From Rahnella variigena (GTDB lineage: Bacteria; Pseudomonadota; Gammaproteobacteria; Enterobacterales; Enterobacteriaceae): a stretch of 64,000 bases of DNA. Location: assembly GCF_003610915.1 (NCBI RefSeq), contig NZ_NSDJ01000001.1:4588001-4652000 (forward strand), read 5' to 3'. This document shows, in pieces, positions 23,338 through 35,444 of the stretch (the first letter of the stretch is position 1; each line of letters starts with the position of its first letter). Both the position numbers and the translations under genes were made by a program. The notes beneath the pieces are model-generated. The model was not told the origin of the DNA. It was given only the letters and a program-made list of their open reading frames with translations, and did no database searches.

Positions 23338-23413
23338 TGGCGTCCCCAAGGGGATTCGAACCCCTGTTACAGCCGTGAAAGGGCAGTGTCCTAGGCCTCT
23401 AGACGATGGGGAC
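23338..23413 (-). tRNA. gltW: tRNA-Glu (anticodon TTC)
   Basis: 76 bases with encoded CCA, in the 16S-23S spacer. The sequence GTCCCC...GGGGAC closes the acceptor stem and the anticodon loop reads CTTTCAC. A boxA (TGCTCTTTAACA) lies between this tRNA and 23S at about 23254-23265 on the minus strand. The allele name is by analogy with E. coli. Confidence 0.97.
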
Positions 23414-23555
23414 ACGAAAATTCCGTACCAGACCACACAGTGGTTTGGCACTTTTCGCATCAGCGTAAGGTTACCCTTACTGCATCAACAGGTGCTCTTG
23501 CTCATTAATTTCATCAGACAATCTGTGTGGACACTGCACAATGCGTATCTTGAGG

Positions 23556-25098
<1,543 letters not shown>

Positions 25099-25323
25099 AA
25101 AGTTCGATTTGCTTAAACAAGTTAAGCGGTGCTCAGAGATTACTTCGTAATAATTCAACTAAATGAATTACTGCTTGGTCACTCTAAGACTTGACATTAC
25201 TGTCAATAAATATTTTGCCACCGAAGTGGCTGATATCGTCTTGTGAGTGCCCACACAGATTGTCTGATAAATTGTTAAAGAGCAGTGAGTTACGCGCTTT
25301 CGCTTGCTAACTCGAGGTGGCGT

Positions 25324-25351
25324 ATATTACGCTTTCCTCATTCAGTGTCAA
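25324..25351 (-). promoter_or_regulatory. rrn P2-type promoter
   Basis: TTGACA (25346-25351) and TAATAT (25324-25329) with a 16-base spacer, reading toward 16S. Confidence 0.85.
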
Positions 25352-25443
25352 CCGTTTATTTCATCCGGTTGCCGCTGTTTTTAATCTTTCCGACCCGGTT
25401 ACTTCGTGATGTTGTTCACGTTGCTCCCTGTCGATGGAGCGGC

Positions 25444-25471
25444 ATTATAGGGAGTTCTCAGCAGGTCGCAA
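25444..25471 (-). promoter_or_regulatory. rrn P1 promoter
   Basis: TTGCGA (25466-25471) and a perfect TATAAT (25444-25449) with a 16-base spacer, followed by the GC-rich discriminator GCCGCTCC expected of a stringently controlled rrn P1. The AT-rich region upstream, to about 25540, may serve as UP element and Fis sites. Confidence 0.88.
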
Positions 25472-25542
25472 GGGCTAATTTCACTTTTCTCATCAACCGC
25501 CCATAAATTCATCAAATGAATTAATAATGAACAAAAGATGCA

Positions 25543-25580
25543 TAAAAAACGGGCTCCGGATTGCTCCGGAGCCCGTTTTA
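25543..25580 (-). terminator. clpB terminator
   Basis: AAAACGGGCTCCGGA and its complement with a four-base loop and T-run on the minus strand, just after the clpB stop. Confidence 0.9.
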
Positions 25581-25597
25581 GCTTCCTTATTACCTAA

Positions 25598-28171
25598 TTA
25601 CTGTCTTGCGATGATGTGATCATTTTCTACATCGACAGTAATTGGCTTGCCTGGTATCAGCTTGCCAGACAAAATTTGCTGAGCCAGCGGGTTTTCAATC
25701 TCCTGCTGGATGGCACGTTTCAACGGACGCGCGCCATAAACCGGGTCAAATCCAGTATTGCCCAGCAACTCGAGCGCCGCATCGGTGAGCGTTGCCGTAT
25801 AGCCGTGTTCTTCTAAACGTTTATACAAACGTTCCAGCTGAATCTTAGCGATGTTTTTAATATGCGCATGCCCCAGCGGATGGAACACGACAACTTCATC
25901 TATACGGTTGATGAATTCCGGACGGAAGCTGTGTGTGACCACTTCCATGACCGATTCTTTCATCTGCGCATAGCTGGCCTCGCCAAAGTGCTGCTGAATA
26001 ATGTCTGAGCCCAGGTTAGAGGTCATGATGACCACCGTATTACGGAAGTCGACCGTTCTGCCCTGCCCGTCCGTTAAGCGACCGTCATCCAGCACCTGTA
26101 ATAAGATGTTGAAGACATCAGGGTGCGCCTTCTCTACTTCATCTAATAAGATGACAGAGTAAGGACGGCGACGAACCGCTTCGGTCAGGTAACCCCCTTC
26201 CTCATAACCGACATAACCCGGAGGCGCACCGACCAGACGCGAAACAGAGTGTTTTTCCATAAACTCTGACATATCGATGCGAACCATCGCGTCATCGCTG
26301 TTAAACAGGAATGTCGCCAGCGCTTTACACAGCTCTGTTTTACCCACACCGGTCGGACCGAGGAACAGGAATGACCCGATCGGGCGGTTTGGATCCGACA
26401 ACCCTGCACGACTACGACGAATCGCATTCGATACCGCTTCAACCGCTTCGTTCTGACCAATCACACGATTGTGCAACTCTTCTTCCATACGCAGCAGTTT
26501 TTCACGTTCGCTTTCCAGCATGCGTGCCACCGGAATACCAGTCCAGCGCGCCAGCACGTCGGCAATTTCCACATCTGTCACGCGGTTGCGTAACAGCTTC
26601 ATGGTTTTACCTTCCGCCTGAGTGGCTGCTGCCAGCTGTTTTTCCAGTTCAGGGATTTTCCCGTACTGCAATTCTGACATACGTCCCAGGTCACCCACAC
26701 GGCGAGCCTGTTCAAGCGTAATCTTCGCCTGCTCCAGTTCCGCTTTAATATTCTGCGTGCCAGTCAGGGAAGCTTTTTCGGCTTTCCACTCTTCTTCCAG
26801 CTCAGAATATTCGCGCTCTTTCTGGTTCAGTTCGGTTTCCAGCATCTCCAGACGTTTCACACTGGCGTCATCAGACTCTTTCTTCAACGCCTGCTGTTCC
26901 AGTTTCAGCTGGATAATACGGCGATCGAGACGGTCCAGAGACTCCGGTTTAGAGTCCATCTGCATACGAATGCTGGATGCCGCTTCATCTATAAGGTCGA
27001 TCGCTTTATCCGGTAACTGACGATCCGAGATGTAACGGTGGGACAACGTCGCCGCCGCAACGATAGCCGGGTCAGTAATCTGGACATGGTGATGCAGCTC
27101 GTAGCGTTCTTTCAGACCACGCAAGATAGCGATGGTGTCTTCAACAGAAGGCTCGGCAACAAACACTTTCTGGAAACGACGCTCTAACGCCGCATCCTTC
27201 TCTATAAACTGACGATATTCATTTAATGTCGTCGCACCTACGCAGTGAAGTTCACCACGCGCCAGAGCCGGTTTCAGCATATTGCCGGCATCCATCGCGC
27301 CATCGGCTTTACCCGCGCCAACCATGGTATGCAATTCGTCGATAAACAGAATGACGTTGCCTTCCTGTTTAGCCAGATCACTCAGCACGCCTTTCAGACG
27401 TTCTTCAAATTCACCGCGATATTTCGCGCCAGCCACCAGTGCGCCCATATCTAATGAAAGCACTCGTTTATTTTTCAGGCCTTCCGGCACTTCACCATTA
27501 ATGATGCGTTGTGCCAGTCCCTCCGCAATCGCGGTTTTACCGACACCAGGCTCACCAATAAGAACCGGGTTATTTTTGGTACGACGTTGCAGAACCTGAA
27601 TGGTTCGGCGAATTTCTTCATCACGACCGATGACCGGATCCAGTTTGCCCTGCTCGGCACGTTCGGTCAGATCGATAGTGAATTTTTTCAATGCCTGACG
27701 TTGGTCTTCGGCATTCTGATCATCCACTTTCTCACCTCCACGCATTTGATCGATAGCCGCAGTAATTTTCTCGGCCGTTGCGCCGCAGGCTTTTAACACA
27801 TCCGTTAAAGAGCCGCGGTCTTTCATCACAGCCAGAACAAACAGTTCTGAAGAAATAAAGGTATCAGCACGCTGCTGTGCCAATTTGTCACAAAGATTTA
27901 AAACACGTACCAGTTCATTGGATGGTTGAACATCCCCACCGGTACCTTCAACTTGCGGCAAACGCCCCAAAGCCTGATCAACGTCCGTGCGCAGTTTCTG
28001 GGTATCTACCCCAGCCGCAGTTAATAAAGGACGAACGGTCCCGCCTTCCTGAGTAAGCAAAGCGCTCATCAGGTGAACAGGTTCGATAAATTGATTGTCG
28101 CGCCCGAGCGCGAGTGACTGAGCATCCGCGAGGGCAAGCTGGAATTTGCTGGTAAGACGATCCAGACGCAT
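25598..28171 (-). CDS. clpB: ClpB disaggregase
   Basis: AAA+ chaperone that, with DnaK, pulls proteins out of aggregates after heat stress. The length is 857 residues, identical to E. coli. It has an N domain (1-145), NBD1 with Walker A GEPGVGKT near residue 206, the coiled-coil middle domain (about 400-525), and NBD2 with GPTGVGKT near residue 605. The start is at 28171 (MRLDRL) after GGAGGT; an in-frame Met seven codons earlier lacks homology. A sigma-32 promoter lies upstream. Confidence 0.98.
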   Translation of the reverse strand: MRLDRLTSKFQLALADAQSLALGRDNQFIEPVHLMSALLTQEGGTVRPLLTAAGVDTQKLRTDVDQALGRLPQVEGTGGDVQPSNELVRVLNLCDKLAQQRADTFISSELFVLAVMKDRGSLTDVLKACGATAEKITAAIDQMRGGEKVDDQNAEDQRQALKKFTIDLTERAEQGKLDPVIGRDEEIRRTIQVLQRRTKNNPVLIGEPGVGKTAIAEGLAQRIINGEVPEGLKNKRVLSLDMGALVAGAKYRGEFEERLKGVLSDLAKQEGNVILFIDELHTMVGAGKADGAMDAGNMLKPALARGELHCVGATTLNEYRQFIEKDAALERRFQKVFVAEPSVEDTIAILRGLKERYELHHHVQITDPAIVAAATLSHRYISDRQLPDKAIDLIDEAASSIRMQMDSKPESLDRLDRRIIQLKLEQQALKKESDDASVKRLEMLETELNQKEREYSELEEEWKAEKASLTGTQNIKAELEQAKITLEQARRVGDLGRMSELQYGKIPELEKQLAAATQAEGKTMKLLRNRVTDVEIADVLARWTGIPVARMLESEREKLLRMEEELHNRVIGQNEAVEAVSNAIRRSRAGLSDPNRPIGSFLFLGPTGVGKTELCKALATFLFNSDDAMVRIDMSEFMEKHSVSRLVGAPPGYVGYEEGGYLTEAVRRRPYSVILLDEVEKAHPDVFNILLQVLDDGRLTDGQGRTVDFRNTVVIMTSNLGSDIIQQHFGEASYAQMKESVMEVVTHSFRPEFINRIDEVVVFHPLGHAHIKNIAKIQLERLYKRLEEHGYTATLTDAALELLGNTGFDPVYGARPLKRAIQQEIENPLAQQILSGKLIPGKPITVDVENDHIIARQ

Positions 28172-28208
28172 AACACCTCCAATACTGAACAAAATTGCTA
28201 CTGGAGAT

Positions 28209-28237
28209 TAGATGAGGTCAACCCTCACGTTTTCAAG
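28209..28237 (-). promoter_or_regulatory. Sigma-32 heat-shock promoter of clpB
   Basis: CTTGAAA (28231-28237), a 13-base spacer, then CCTCATCTA (28209-28217). It fits the sigma-32 consensus CTTGAAA-N11-14-CCCCATNTA and, from memory, the E. coli clpB promoter. Confidence 0.85.
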
Positions 28238-28301
28238 GTTATCTTGGCAGTATATTAGGAGGACTGCTGCTATGCGCGATGGATCGTCTTGATTCGATAG
28301 G

Positions 28302-29039
28302 TTATATCAGCCAAATTAAACTTGCCAGCCGTCCGGTAATTCCGTCGCGCCGGTAAGAGTAAAATGTGGTGCTGTCAGTCACAGTGCAATACTCGCCGCC
28401 ATAAATAGCGGTGAGACCGGCGGCCTGTAAACGTAATCTGGCTAACTGGTAGATGTCGGCCATAAATTTGACACCCACAGGCGTAAAAGCAACGGATGCA
28501 TTACTGTTCTCCGCCAAAAAGGCGTCACGCACTTCACCGCCGACTTCAAAATGCGCAGGACCAATTGCCGGTCCCATCCACGCCATGATTTCTGCGGGAG
28601 CAGCCTCAAAGCAGGCAACCGTATTTTCCAACACGCCTGCACACAAACCACGCCAGCCCGCATGCGCTGCAGCCACTTCATCGCCGTTTTTACTGCAAAA
28701 CAGAACCGGTAAACAGTCGGCTGTCATTGCTGCACAGACAACGCCTGGCTCGCGGGTATAGGCCGCATCGGCAATCTGTGTCGGAATAAGAGGAGTTTGC
28801 GATGATAAACGAACCACGTCGGTGCCATGAACCTGCTCCAGCCAGTGTGGCGAAGCAGGCAGACCGCCAAGTTCAATCAACCGCTGGCGGTTCAGCGCAA
28901 CATGCTCAGGAGAATCCCCGACATGACTGCCGAGGTTAAGCGAACCGTAAGGTGGCAGACTGACGCCTCCTTTGCGGGTTGTCGCACATGACCGCACCGA
29001 TGCCGGTTGCGGCCACTGAGGCTGGATAAGCAGGCTCAT
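28302..29039 (-). CDS. pgeF: PgeF (YfiH), purine nucleoside/peptidoglycan editing multicopper-like hydrolase
   Basis: A 245-residue laccase-domain (Cu-oxidase_4) protein (E. coli 243). Conserved motifs are LNLGSHVGD, HGTDVV, MTADCLPVL, AAHAGWRG and GPAIGPAHFEV. The family has been described as a polyphenol oxidase, a purine nucleoside phosphorylase (LACC1-like) and, in E. coli, a factor that removes misincorporated serine-containing peptidoglycan precursors. The start overlaps the rluD stop (TAATG), so the two genes are coupled. Confidence 0.92.
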   Translation of the reverse strand: MSLLIQPQWPQPASVRSCATTRKGGVSLPPYGSLNLGSHVGDSPEHVALNRQRLIELGGLPASPHWLEQVHGTDVVRLSSQTPLIPTQIADAAYTREPGVVCAAMTADCLPVLFCSKNGDEVAAAHAGWRGLCAGVLENTVACFEAAPAEIMAWMGPAIGPAHFEVGGEVRDAFLAENSNASVAFTPVGVKFMADIYQLARLRLQAAGLTAIYGGEYCTVTDSTTFYSYRRDGITGRLASLIWLI

Positions 29040-30016
29040 TACCAGTTCATCTGGTCCTTGAACTCTTCGGTATCCGCTTTAAGCGCATTGATCAGGTCAA
29101 CCATATCCTGCGGAAGTGGCGCATGCCATTCCATCTGAATACCGGTTACCGGATGATAAAGACGCAGCATGGTCGCATGAAGAGCCTGACGATCAAAGCT
29201 ACGCAGCATATTGATAAATGCTTCGGAAGCGCCTTTTGGCAGACGCGGACGGCCACCATAAAGCTGATCACCCAACAGAGGATGGTTAATATGTGCCATA
29301 TGTACGCGGATCTGATGCGTACGGCCGGATTCCAGACGCAGACGCAGACGCGTATGAGCACGGAAATGCTCCATAATGCGATAGTGTGTGGTCGCCGGTT
29401 TGCCGGTCGGATGAACCGCCATGTGCGTACGCTTGGTGGAATGGCGCGCAATCGGCTCATTCACTGTGCCGCCTGCCGTCATTGTACCAATAGCGACTGC
29501 TTCATATTCGCGGGTGATTTCGCGCGCCTGAAGTGCAGTGACCAGATGCGTTTGCGCAGGAACTGACTTCGCGACGACCATCAGACCCGTGGTGTCTTTA
29601 TCGAGACGGTGAACAATGCCGCAGCGAGGAACATCAATGATTGCCGGGTAATAATGCAGCAAAGCATTCAGTACCGTGCCATCAGGATTCCCTGCGCCCG
29701 GATGAACAACCAGATCGCGGGGTTTATTGATGACTAAAATATCGTTATCTTCATACACGATATCTAAAGCGATATCTTGTGGCAGCCAACGCGCTTCTTC
29801 TTCAATTTGCGCATCGATTGCGATAGCCTCGCCACCCAACACTTTTTCTTTTGGTTTGGTCACTTTTTTGCCATTGACCGTGACCCTGTCTTCAAGGATC
29901 CAATCTTTTATGCGAGATCTTGAATAATCAGGGAACAATTCGGCCAAAGCCTGATCTAACCGTTGACCGAGTTGAGATTCGGCCACCGTTGCGGTGAGTT
30001 GTACTTGTTGTGCCAT
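29039..30016 (-). CDS. rluD: RluD, 23S rRNA pseudouridine(1911/1915/1917) synthase
   Basis: A 325-residue pseudouridine synthase (E. coli 326). An N-terminal S4 RNA-binding domain (residues about 18-75) is followed by the catalytic domain, whose motif HRLDKDTTGLMVV contains the catalytic Asp. It modifies helix 69 of 23S rRNA. It is divergent from bamD, with 130 bases between, as in E. coli. Confidence 0.96.
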   Translation of the reverse strand: MAQQVQLTATVAESQLGQRLDQALAELFPDYSRSRIKDWILEDRVTVNGKKVTKPKEKVLGGEAIAIDAQIEEEARWLPQDIALDIVYEDNDILVINKPRDLVVHPGAGNPDGTVLNALLHYYPAIIDVPRCGIVHRLDKDTTGLMVVAKSVPAQTHLVTALQAREITREYEAVAIGTMTAGGTVNEPIARHSTKRTHMAVHPTGKPATTHYRIMEHFRAHTRLRLRLESGRTHQIRVHMAHINHPLLGDQLYGGRPRLPKGASEAFINMLRSFDRQALHATMLRLYHPVTGIQMEWHAPLPQDMVDLINALKADTEEFKDQMNW

Positions 30017-30146
30017 ATGCAGCTTCTTGGTTAACGTTGGGTTTTCACGGCGATGCCGTTTAAAATAATGTGCTATTGTAGCTGGTCTTTGTCGGGAGCT
30101 TAACGGACAGTCTCCCAGAATAACACCTGAGGATAATCAAAACGTC

Positions 30147-30881
30147 ATGACGCGTGTGAAATATCTGGTGGCAGCAGCCACGTTGAGCCTGGCGCTGGTC
30201 GGTTGCTCCAGTTCCAAAGAAACGGTTCCCGATAACCCGCCTAACGTCCTTTATGCCACTGCCCAGCAAAAGCTGCAGGACGGTAACTTTAAAGGCGCGA
30301 TTGCGCAATTAGAAGCGCTGGATAACCGCTATCCGTTTGGGCCTTACTCGCAGCAAGTTCAGTTAGATCTGATTTATGCCTATTACAAGTCTGCTGACTT
30401 GCCAATGGCTCAGGCTTCTATTGATCGCTTTATGCGTCTGAACCCAACCCATCCAAACATCGACTACGTCATGTATATGCGTGGTTTAACGGATATGGCG
30501 TTGGATGACAGTGCGCTGCAAGGATTCTTCGGTGTTGATCGTTCAGACCGTGATCCGCAGCATGCGCGTGCAGCATTCCGCGATTTCAGCCAGTTGATCC
30601 ACACGTATCCAAACAGCCAGTACGCCACTGATGCGACTAAACGTTTGGTATTCCTGAAAGATCGTTTGGCGAAATACGAGCTGTCAGTGGTGCAATACTA
30701 CACTAAACGCGGTGCGTACGTCGCTGTTGTTAACCGTGTTGAGCAAATGCTGAAAGATTACCCGGATACGAAAGCGACGCATGACGCGCTGCCGTTGATG
30801 GAAAGTGCCTATCGTGAACTGCAGCTGAACAACCAGGCTGATAAAGTTGCGAAAATTATTGCGGCCAATAACGCAGCATAA
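30147..30881 (+). CDS. bamD: BamD, outer-membrane protein assembly lipoprotein
   Basis: Essential BAM-complex lipoprotein of 244 residues (E. coli 245). The signal peptide ends with the lipobox LVGC (C20). Five TPR-type repeats follow, including the [16 protein letters not shown] segment of TPR1. It helps BamA fold beta-barrels into the outer membrane. Confidence 0.97.
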   Translation: MTRVKYLVAAATLSLALVGCSSSKETVPDNPPNVLYATAQQKLQDGNFKGAIAQLEALDNRYPFGPYSQQVQLDLIYAYYKSADLPMAQASIDRFMRLNPTHPNIDYVMYMRGLTDMALDDSALQGFFGVDRSDRDPQHARAAFRDFSQLIHTYPNSQYATDATKRLVFLKDRLAKYELSVVQYYTKRGAYVAVVNRVEQMLKDYPDTKATHDALPLMESAYRELQLNNQADKVAKIIAANNAA

Positions 30882-31197
30882 TTTTAAAATGTCCGTACAC
30901 ACAAACGGTAGCTCAGGCTGCCGTTTTTTTTGGCTTTGATTCGGGAAAAGTCAGAGAAGAGTGAACGTGATGAACGAAAAAACAGGTTAAAAAACGCAGA
31001 AGATAATGCACTGATCCCATCAATCATGCCTGCTCCTTATCGAAGTCTCAAGGCCTTTCCCGCCATTAATTACCCTGGGTCACATAAACGCCAAAGTTGA
31101 CAAAAAGTGACAAAAAACCGTGGTTTTGGGCAGGCATTTCATAAAAAAGGCTGGTATGTTGGATTCATCGGAGACGGAAATAAGAGAGGTAAGTCAT
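30882..31197. other. bamD-raiA spacer
   Basis: 316 bases with no gene. They hold the bamD terminator (30904-30931) and the raiA upstream region. A TTGACA at about 31096-31101 has no good -10 at normal spacing. A TATGTT at 31155-31160 could be the -10 of a raiA promoter. Confidence 0.5.
30904..30931 (+). terminator. bamD terminator
   Basis: AACGGTAGC and GCTGCCGTT arms around TCAG, followed by a run of eight T residues. Confidence 0.88.
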
Positions 31198-31542
31198 ATG
31201 ACAGTCAACATTACCAGTAAACAAATGGACATCACCGCCGCGATTCGTGAACACATCGAAGGCCGTCTGAAAAAACTGGATAAATGGCAAACTCAGCTCA
31301 TTAACCCGCACATAATCCTGTCGAAAGAACCTCAGGGATTTGTCGCCGATGCGACCATCAGTACACCAAACGGGAAACTGGTTGCCAGTGCTACACACGA
31401 TGATATGTACGCTGCGATTAACGACATGACCGCCAAGCTTGAGCGTCAGCTCAACAAAGCGCAGCACAAGGGTGAAGCCCGCCGTGCAGAATCCGGCGTC
31501 AAAGAACTCAATCTGGAACCGGTGCAGGAAGAAGAGGTATAA
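31198..31542 (+). CDS. raiA: RaiA, ribosome-associated inhibitor
   Basis: A short hibernation-promoting-factor-type protein of 114 residues (E. coli 113). It binds the 30S decoding centre in stationary phase and cold shock and blocks translation. The conserved core reads [20 protein letters not shown]. The start at 31198 matches E. coli and has AGAGG upstream; a longer in-frame ORF from 31120 is not supported. Confidence 0.95.
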   Translation: MTVNITSKQMDITAAIREHIEGRLKKLDKWQTQLINPHIILSKEPQGFVADATISTPNGKLVASATHDDMYAAINDMTAKLERQLNKAQHKGEARRAESGVKELNLEPVQEEEV

Positions 31543-31569
31543 CCGGCTTATCGGAAAGGCAGTTCACAA

Positions 31570-31595
31570 CGCGCTCTCAGGAGCGCGTTTTTTGT
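31570..31595 (+). terminator. raiA terminator
   Basis: AACGCGCTC and GAGCGCGTT arms around a short loop, with TTTTTT following. In Salmonella the raiA 3' UTR yields the sRNA RaiZ; whether a processed RNA exists here is unknown. Confidence 0.85.
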
Positions 31596-31612
31596 GTCCT
31601 GAGGAAATCTTA

Positions 31613-31642
31613 TTGACACAGGGAAAAGCCAGCGGTTACTTT
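31613..31642 (+). promoter_or_regulatory. pheL-pheA promoter
   Basis: A perfect TTGACA at 31613-31618 with a weak -10 (TTACTT or TACTTT) 17-18 bases downstream, 36 bases before the pheL start. Confidence 0.6.
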
Positions 31643-31677
31643 AAGACTCTCCTCAAACTTATGGAAACAACGCTCAC

Positions 31678-31725
31678 ATGAATACCCGTCTGTTTTTCTT
31701 CGCATTCTTTTTTACCTTCCCCTGA
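31678..31725 (+). CDS. pheL: PheL, pheA leader peptide
   Basis: A 15-codon peptide, MNTRLFFFAFFFTFP, with seven Phe codons. E. coli PheL is the same length with the same Phe-rich core. Ribosome stalling at Phe codons when Phe-tRNA is scarce favours the antiterminator and allows pheA transcription. Confidence 0.95.
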   Translation: MNTRLFFFAFFFTFP

Positions 31726-31799
31726 TTGGGAGGCGTTTCGTCGCGAAAGAATGAATGCGAAGACGAACAACAAAGCCTCCTGAAAAGGGGGCTTTTTTT
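31726..31799 (+). promoter_or_regulatory. pheA attenuator
   Basis: After pheL, the GGGAGGCG segment and the following region can pair in alternative ways. The last hairpin, AAAGCCTCC/GGGGGCTTT plus seven T residues (31771-31799), is the attenuator terminator. The arrangement is that of E. coli pheA. Confidence 0.88.
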
Positions 31800-31854
31800 A
31801 TGCCTGCGTTTTACACATTTTGCTGAAAGAAAGAACATCAAAAAGGGTAACAAC

Positions 31855-33009
31855 ATGACCGAGAACTCATTACTGGCTCTGCGCGAACGCATCAGCGCAT
31901 TAGACCTGAAACTGCTGGCTCTGCTGGCAGAACGACGCACGATGGCGATAGAAGTCGCGCAATCCAAAATGCACTCTCACCGCCCGATCCGCGACAAAGA
32001 ACGTGAAATTGAACTGATTAACGCACTGATTCAGGAAGGGAAAAAACAGGGGCTCGACGGTCATTACATCACCCGCGTGTATCAGCTGATCATTGAAGAT
32101 TCCGTTCTGACCCAGCAGGCTCTGCTCCAGCAACATCTGAATAAAACCCCTTCTGATTCCGCCCGTATCGCTTTCCTCGGTCCGAAAGGTTCTTATTCAC
32201 ATCTTGCCGCACGCCAGTTTGCCGCCCGCCATTTCGACCAGTTCATCGAATGTGGCTGCCAGAAATTCCAGGATATCTTCTCTCAGGTAGAAACCGGTCA
32301 GGCCGATTACGCCGTATTGCCCATTGAAAATACCAGTTCTGGTTCAATCAATGACGTTTATGATCTGCTGCAACACACCAGCCTGTCGATTGTGGGTGAG
32401 CTGACCAATCCTATCAATCATTGCGTACTGGTTGCGACCGATACTGATTTGTCGCAGATCCAGACGGTTTACAGCCATCCTCAGCCTTTCCAGCAATGCA
32501 GTCAGTTCATCAACCGCTTCCCTCACTGGAAAATTGAATACTGCGAAAGCACTGCGGCGGCGATGGAAAAAGTGGCCGCGGCCAATTCTCCACACGTAGC
32601 GGCGCTCGGCAGCGAAGCCGGTGGCGCGCTGTATAAACTGCAGGTGCTTGAACATAATCTGGCGAACCAGCAGGAAAACATTACCCGCTTCATTGTTCTG
32701 GCGCGCAAAGCGATTGAGGTCACAGATCAGGTTCCGGCCAAAACTACGCTGATTATGGCGACCGGCCAGCAGGCAGGTGCGCTGGTAAATGCGCTGCTGG
32801 TGCTGCGCGATCAGGGCATCATCATGACCAAACTGGAATCTCGCCCGATTAACGGCAATCCATGGGAAGAGATGTTTTATATCGATGTGCAGGCCAACCT
32901 GCGTTCTGAAGAAATGAAAAAGGCGCTGAAGGATCTGGCTCCGATCACCCGTTCGCTGAAAGTGCTCGGCTGTTATCCAAGCGAGAACGTCGTCTCTGTT
33001 GATTTGTAA
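31855..33009 (+). CDS. pheA: PheA, chorismate mutase/prephenate dehydratase
   Basis: Bifunctional P-protein of 384 residues (E. coli 386) that converts chorismate to prephenate and then to phenylpyruvate. Chorismate mutase covers residues 1-90, with LLALLAERR and the catalytic Arg/Lys residues. Prephenate dehydratase covers about 105-285 ([10 protein letters not shown]). A C-terminal ACT domain with the Phe-binding motifs GALVN and ESRP (328-331) gives feedback inhibition. The start at 31855 agrees with E. coli; the longer ORF from 31726 would run through the attenuator. Confidence 0.97.
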   Translation: MTENSLLALRERISALDLKLLALLAERRTMAIEVAQSKMHSHRPIRDKEREIELINALIQEGKKQGLDGHYITRVYQLIIEDSVLTQQALLQQHLNKTPSDSARIAFLGPKGSYSHLAARQFAARHFDQFIECGCQKFQDIFSQVETGQADYAVLPIENTSSGSINDVYDLLQHTSLSIVGELTNPINHCVLVATDTDLSQIQTVYSHPQPFQQCSQFINRFPHWKIEYCESTAAAMEKVAAANSPHVAALGSEAGGALYKLQVLEHNLANQQENITRFIVLARKAIEVTDQVPAKTTLIMATGQQAGALVNALLVLRDQGIIMTKLESRPINGNPWEEMFYIDVQANLRSEEMKKALKDLAPITRSLKVLGCYPSENVVSVDL

Positions 33010-33040
33010 TTTCACAAACAACCTGTAATTTCTCGCAAAC

Positions 33041-33077
33041 AAAAAGGGCGCTGCACACAATGGCAGCGCCCTTTTTT
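33041..33077. terminator. Bidirectional terminator between pheA and tyrA
   Basis: AAAAAGGGCGCTGC and GCAGCGCCCTTTTTT arms around an eight-base loop, between convergent genes. Confidence 0.9.
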
Positions 33078-33091
33078 CATTTCAGGACAAC

Positions 33092-34213
33092 TTACTTACG
33101 GTTGTCGTTAGCCTGTCTCAGCAGCGCACCACTTTCTTTCAGGAAGCGTGGCGCATAATCGCCAAACCAGTGCTCAACCTTTCTGAATTTGTCGATAAAC
33201 GCCTGTTTATCGCCGCTTTCAAGCAGAGCAAGCGCATCACCAAAACGCTGATAGTAACGTTTAATCAGCGCCAGATTGCTTTCTGACGACATAATAATGT
33301 CAGCATAAAGCTGCGGATCCTGCGCAAACAATCGTCCGACCATCGCCAGTTCGAGGCGGTAAATCGGTGAAGACAGTGCCAGCAATTGCTCGATCTGCAC
33401 ATTCTCTTCTGACAAATGCAGCCCATACGCAAAGGTCGCGAAGTGGCGCAATGCCTGAATAAACGCCATATTCTGATCATGTTCGACGGCGCTGATTTTA
33501 TGCAACCGTGCGCCCCAGACCTGCAACTGCTCAAGCAGCCACTGATATGCCTGAGGTTCGCGGCCATCGCAATACACCACCACCTGTTTAGCCAGGCTGC
33601 TGACATCCGGACCGAACATCGGATGCAGACCAAGTACCGGGCCTTCATGCACTGCCAGCATCGCCTGCAGCGGACGGTTTTTTACCGACGCCAGATCCAC
33701 CAGAATACAGTCATCAGGGAGTTTCGGCAGACGTGCGATCACTTCTTCGGTCAGATGGATCGGTACACTGACGATGACCATTCCGGCATCCGCCAGTAAT
33801 GTTTCTGCCTGCGGCCAGTCTTCCTGCTCCAGCACTTTCACCTGATAACCGGAAAGCTCCAGCAAACGGGTGAACAAACGTCCCATCTGCCCGTTCCCGC
33901 CGATAATCACCACCGGACGCAGTGCCGGATGCAGCGTCTTGAAGCCTTTATCGTTTTCGCTTGAGTAGGACTCACGCATCACGCGGCGCAATACATCTTC
34001 AATCAGATCCGGCGGAACACCGAGGTTTTGCGCTTCCTGACGACGTGAAGCCAGCATCGCTGCTTCACGTTCAGGCACATAAATCGGCAAACCATAACGG
34101 CTTTTGACTTCCCCGACTTCGGCCACCAGCGCAAGACGCCGTGATAAGAGATCTAATAACGCTTTATCAACGTCGTCGATCTGATCGCGCAACGCGTTAA
34201 GTTCTGCCACCAT
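33092..34213 (-). CDS. tyrA: TyrA, chorismate mutase/prephenate dehydrogenase
   Basis: Bifunctional T-protein of 373 residues, identical in length to E. coli. The N-terminal chorismate mutase (1-90) is followed by an NAD-dependent prephenate dehydrogenase with the Rossmann motif [10 protein letters not shown] near residue 105. It produces 4-hydroxyphenylpyruvate for tyrosine. It is the second gene of the aroF-tyrA operon, six bases after aroF. Confidence 0.97.
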   Translation of the reverse strand: MVAELNALRDQIDDVDKALLDLLSRRLALVAEVGEVKSRYGLPIYVPEREAAMLASRRQEAQNLGVPPDLIEDVLRRVMRESYSSENDKGFKTLHPALRPVVIIGGNGQMGRLFTRLLELSGYQVKVLEQEDWPQAETLLADAGMVIVSVPIHLTEEVIARLPKLPDDCILVDLASVKNRPLQAMLAVHEGPVLGLHPMFGPDVSSLAKQVVVYCDGREPQAYQWLLEQLQVWGARLHKISAVEHDQNMAFIQALRHFATFAYGLHLSEENVQIEQLLALSSPIYRLELAMVGRLFAQDPQLYADIIMSSESNLALIKRYYQRFGDALALLESGDKQAFIDKFRKVEHWFGDYAPRFLKESGALLRQANDNRK

Positions 34214-34219
34214 AAAAAC

Positions 34220-35296
34220 TTACTCTCCTGCGATTCGTGCCGCCAGCGCATCGCCCAGTTCCTGATGCATGGTACGCAGCAGGTCTTCAGTCGTTTCCCA
34301 GTTGATACAGGCATCCGTCACAGACACACCGTATTTCATGGCTGAACGCGGTTGTTCAGAAGACTGGCTGCCTTCGTTCAGATGACTTTCCAGCATCAGC
34401 CCCGTGATAGAGCGGTTACCGGCTTTAATCTGGTCGATGACGGACTGAGCCACAACAGGCTGGCGACGATAGTCTTTGTTTGAGTTACCGTGACTGCAAT
34501 CTATCATCAAGGAAGGACGGAGTCCCGCGTCGGTCATCTGTTTTTCACAAGCCTGAACGTCCTGCTCGCTGTAATTTGGTGTCTTACCGCCGCGTAAAAT
34601 CACATGCCCGTCCGGGTTGCCCTGAGTCTGCAACAGGCAAACCTGCCCGGCCTGATTAATGCCTACAAAACGGTGCGCCATTTCAGCTGCACGCATGGCG
34701 TTGATCGCCGTGCCCAGGCTGCCATCGGTGCCGTTCTTGAAGCCAACCGGCATTGACAGACCAGACGCCATCTCACGGTGTGTCTGAGATTCAGTGGTAC
34801 GCGCACCGATTGCTGACCAGCTGAACAGATCGCCTAAGTATTGCGGGCTGTTTGGATCCAGCGCTTCTGTCGCCAGCGGTAAACCCATGCCGACCAGTTG
34901 CAGCAGCAAATCACGGGCAATATGCAGCCCTGCTTCCACATCAAACGTACCGTCCATGTGCGGATCGTTAATCAACCCTTTCCAGCCGACAGTGGTACGT
35001 GGTTTTTCAAAGTAAACGCGCATCACGATGTACAAACGGTCGCTCAGCTCAGCCGCCAGCGTTTTCAGGTGACGTGCGTAATCGAGCGCTGCATCAACGT
35101 CATGAATTGAACAAGGGCCACACACCACCAGAAGACGAGGATCACGACCATGCACAATATCGGCGATGGTTTTACGTGCTTCGGAAATACTGTTTTCGTC
35201 GCTGACGCTTAAAGGAAAACGGTTTTTCAACTCTTCAGGAGTGATAAGGATTTGTTCAGCAGTGATGTGAACATTATTCAGGGCGTCTTTTTGCAT
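34220..35296 (-). CDS. aroF: AroF, tyrosine-sensitive DAHP synthase
   Basis: Class I DAHP synthase of 358 residues (E. coli 356). It condenses erythrose-4-phosphate with PEP, the first step of the shikimate pathway. Diagnostic motifs are VVCGPCSIHD, RVYFEKPRTTVGWKG and IDCSHGNSNKD. Its position with tyrA and upstream TyrR boxes marks it as the Tyr-regulated isozyme. Confidence 0.96.
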   Translation of the reverse strand: MQKDALNNVHITAEQILITPEELKNRFPLSVSDENSISEARKTIADIVHGRDPRLLVVCGPCSIHDVDAALDYARHLKTLAAELSDRLYIVMRVYFEKPRTTVGWKGLINDPHMDGTFDVEAGLHIARDLLLQLVGMGLPLATEALDPNSPQYLGDLFSWSAIGARTTESQTHREMASGLSMPVGFKNGTDGSLGTAINAMRAAEMAHRFVGINQAGQVCLLQTQGNPDGHVILRGGKTPNYSEQDVQACEKQMTDAGLRPSLMIDCSHGNSNKDYRRQPVVAQSVIDQIKAGNRSITGLMLESHLNEGSQSSEQPRSAMKYGVSVTDACINWETTEDLLRTMHQELGDALAARIAGE

Positions 35297-35384
35297 GATC
35301 GTGTTCCGCTATAAGGAAAATGGGCTGCCACAGAGGCATCTGCGGACAACATTAACACAGCACGTAAACTTATCAAGCCTTACT

Positions 35385-35444
35385 TGTAAACATAACATTA
35401 CCAATACAACGTATCCAAGCATGTAATGGAAAGTTATATTTACA
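35385..35444 (-). promoter_or_regulatory. TyrR boxes upstream of aroF
   Basis: TGGAAA-N6-TTTACA at 35427-35444 is a near-consensus TyrR box (TGTAAA-N6-TTTACA). A weaker one, TGTAAA-N6-ATTACC, is at 35385-35402. E. coli aroF is repressed by TyrR with tyrosine through similar paired boxes. The rest of the spacer up to 35587 holds no gene, only a GC-rich hairpin at 35552-35577. Confidence 0.7.

Larger units (their letters stand above)
25099..25597. other. rRNA operon leader and promoter region
   Basis: There is no protein gene in these 500 bases. On the minus strand they hold two sigma-70 promoters, the transcribed leader with boxA (TGCTCTTTAACA at about 25274-25285) for antitermination, and, on the clpB side, the clpB terminator. 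Confidence 0.85.

Noticed and set aside
31726..31854. Longer N terminus for PheA
   Set aside because: It would translate through the pheA attenuator; E. coli PheA begins at MTENS.
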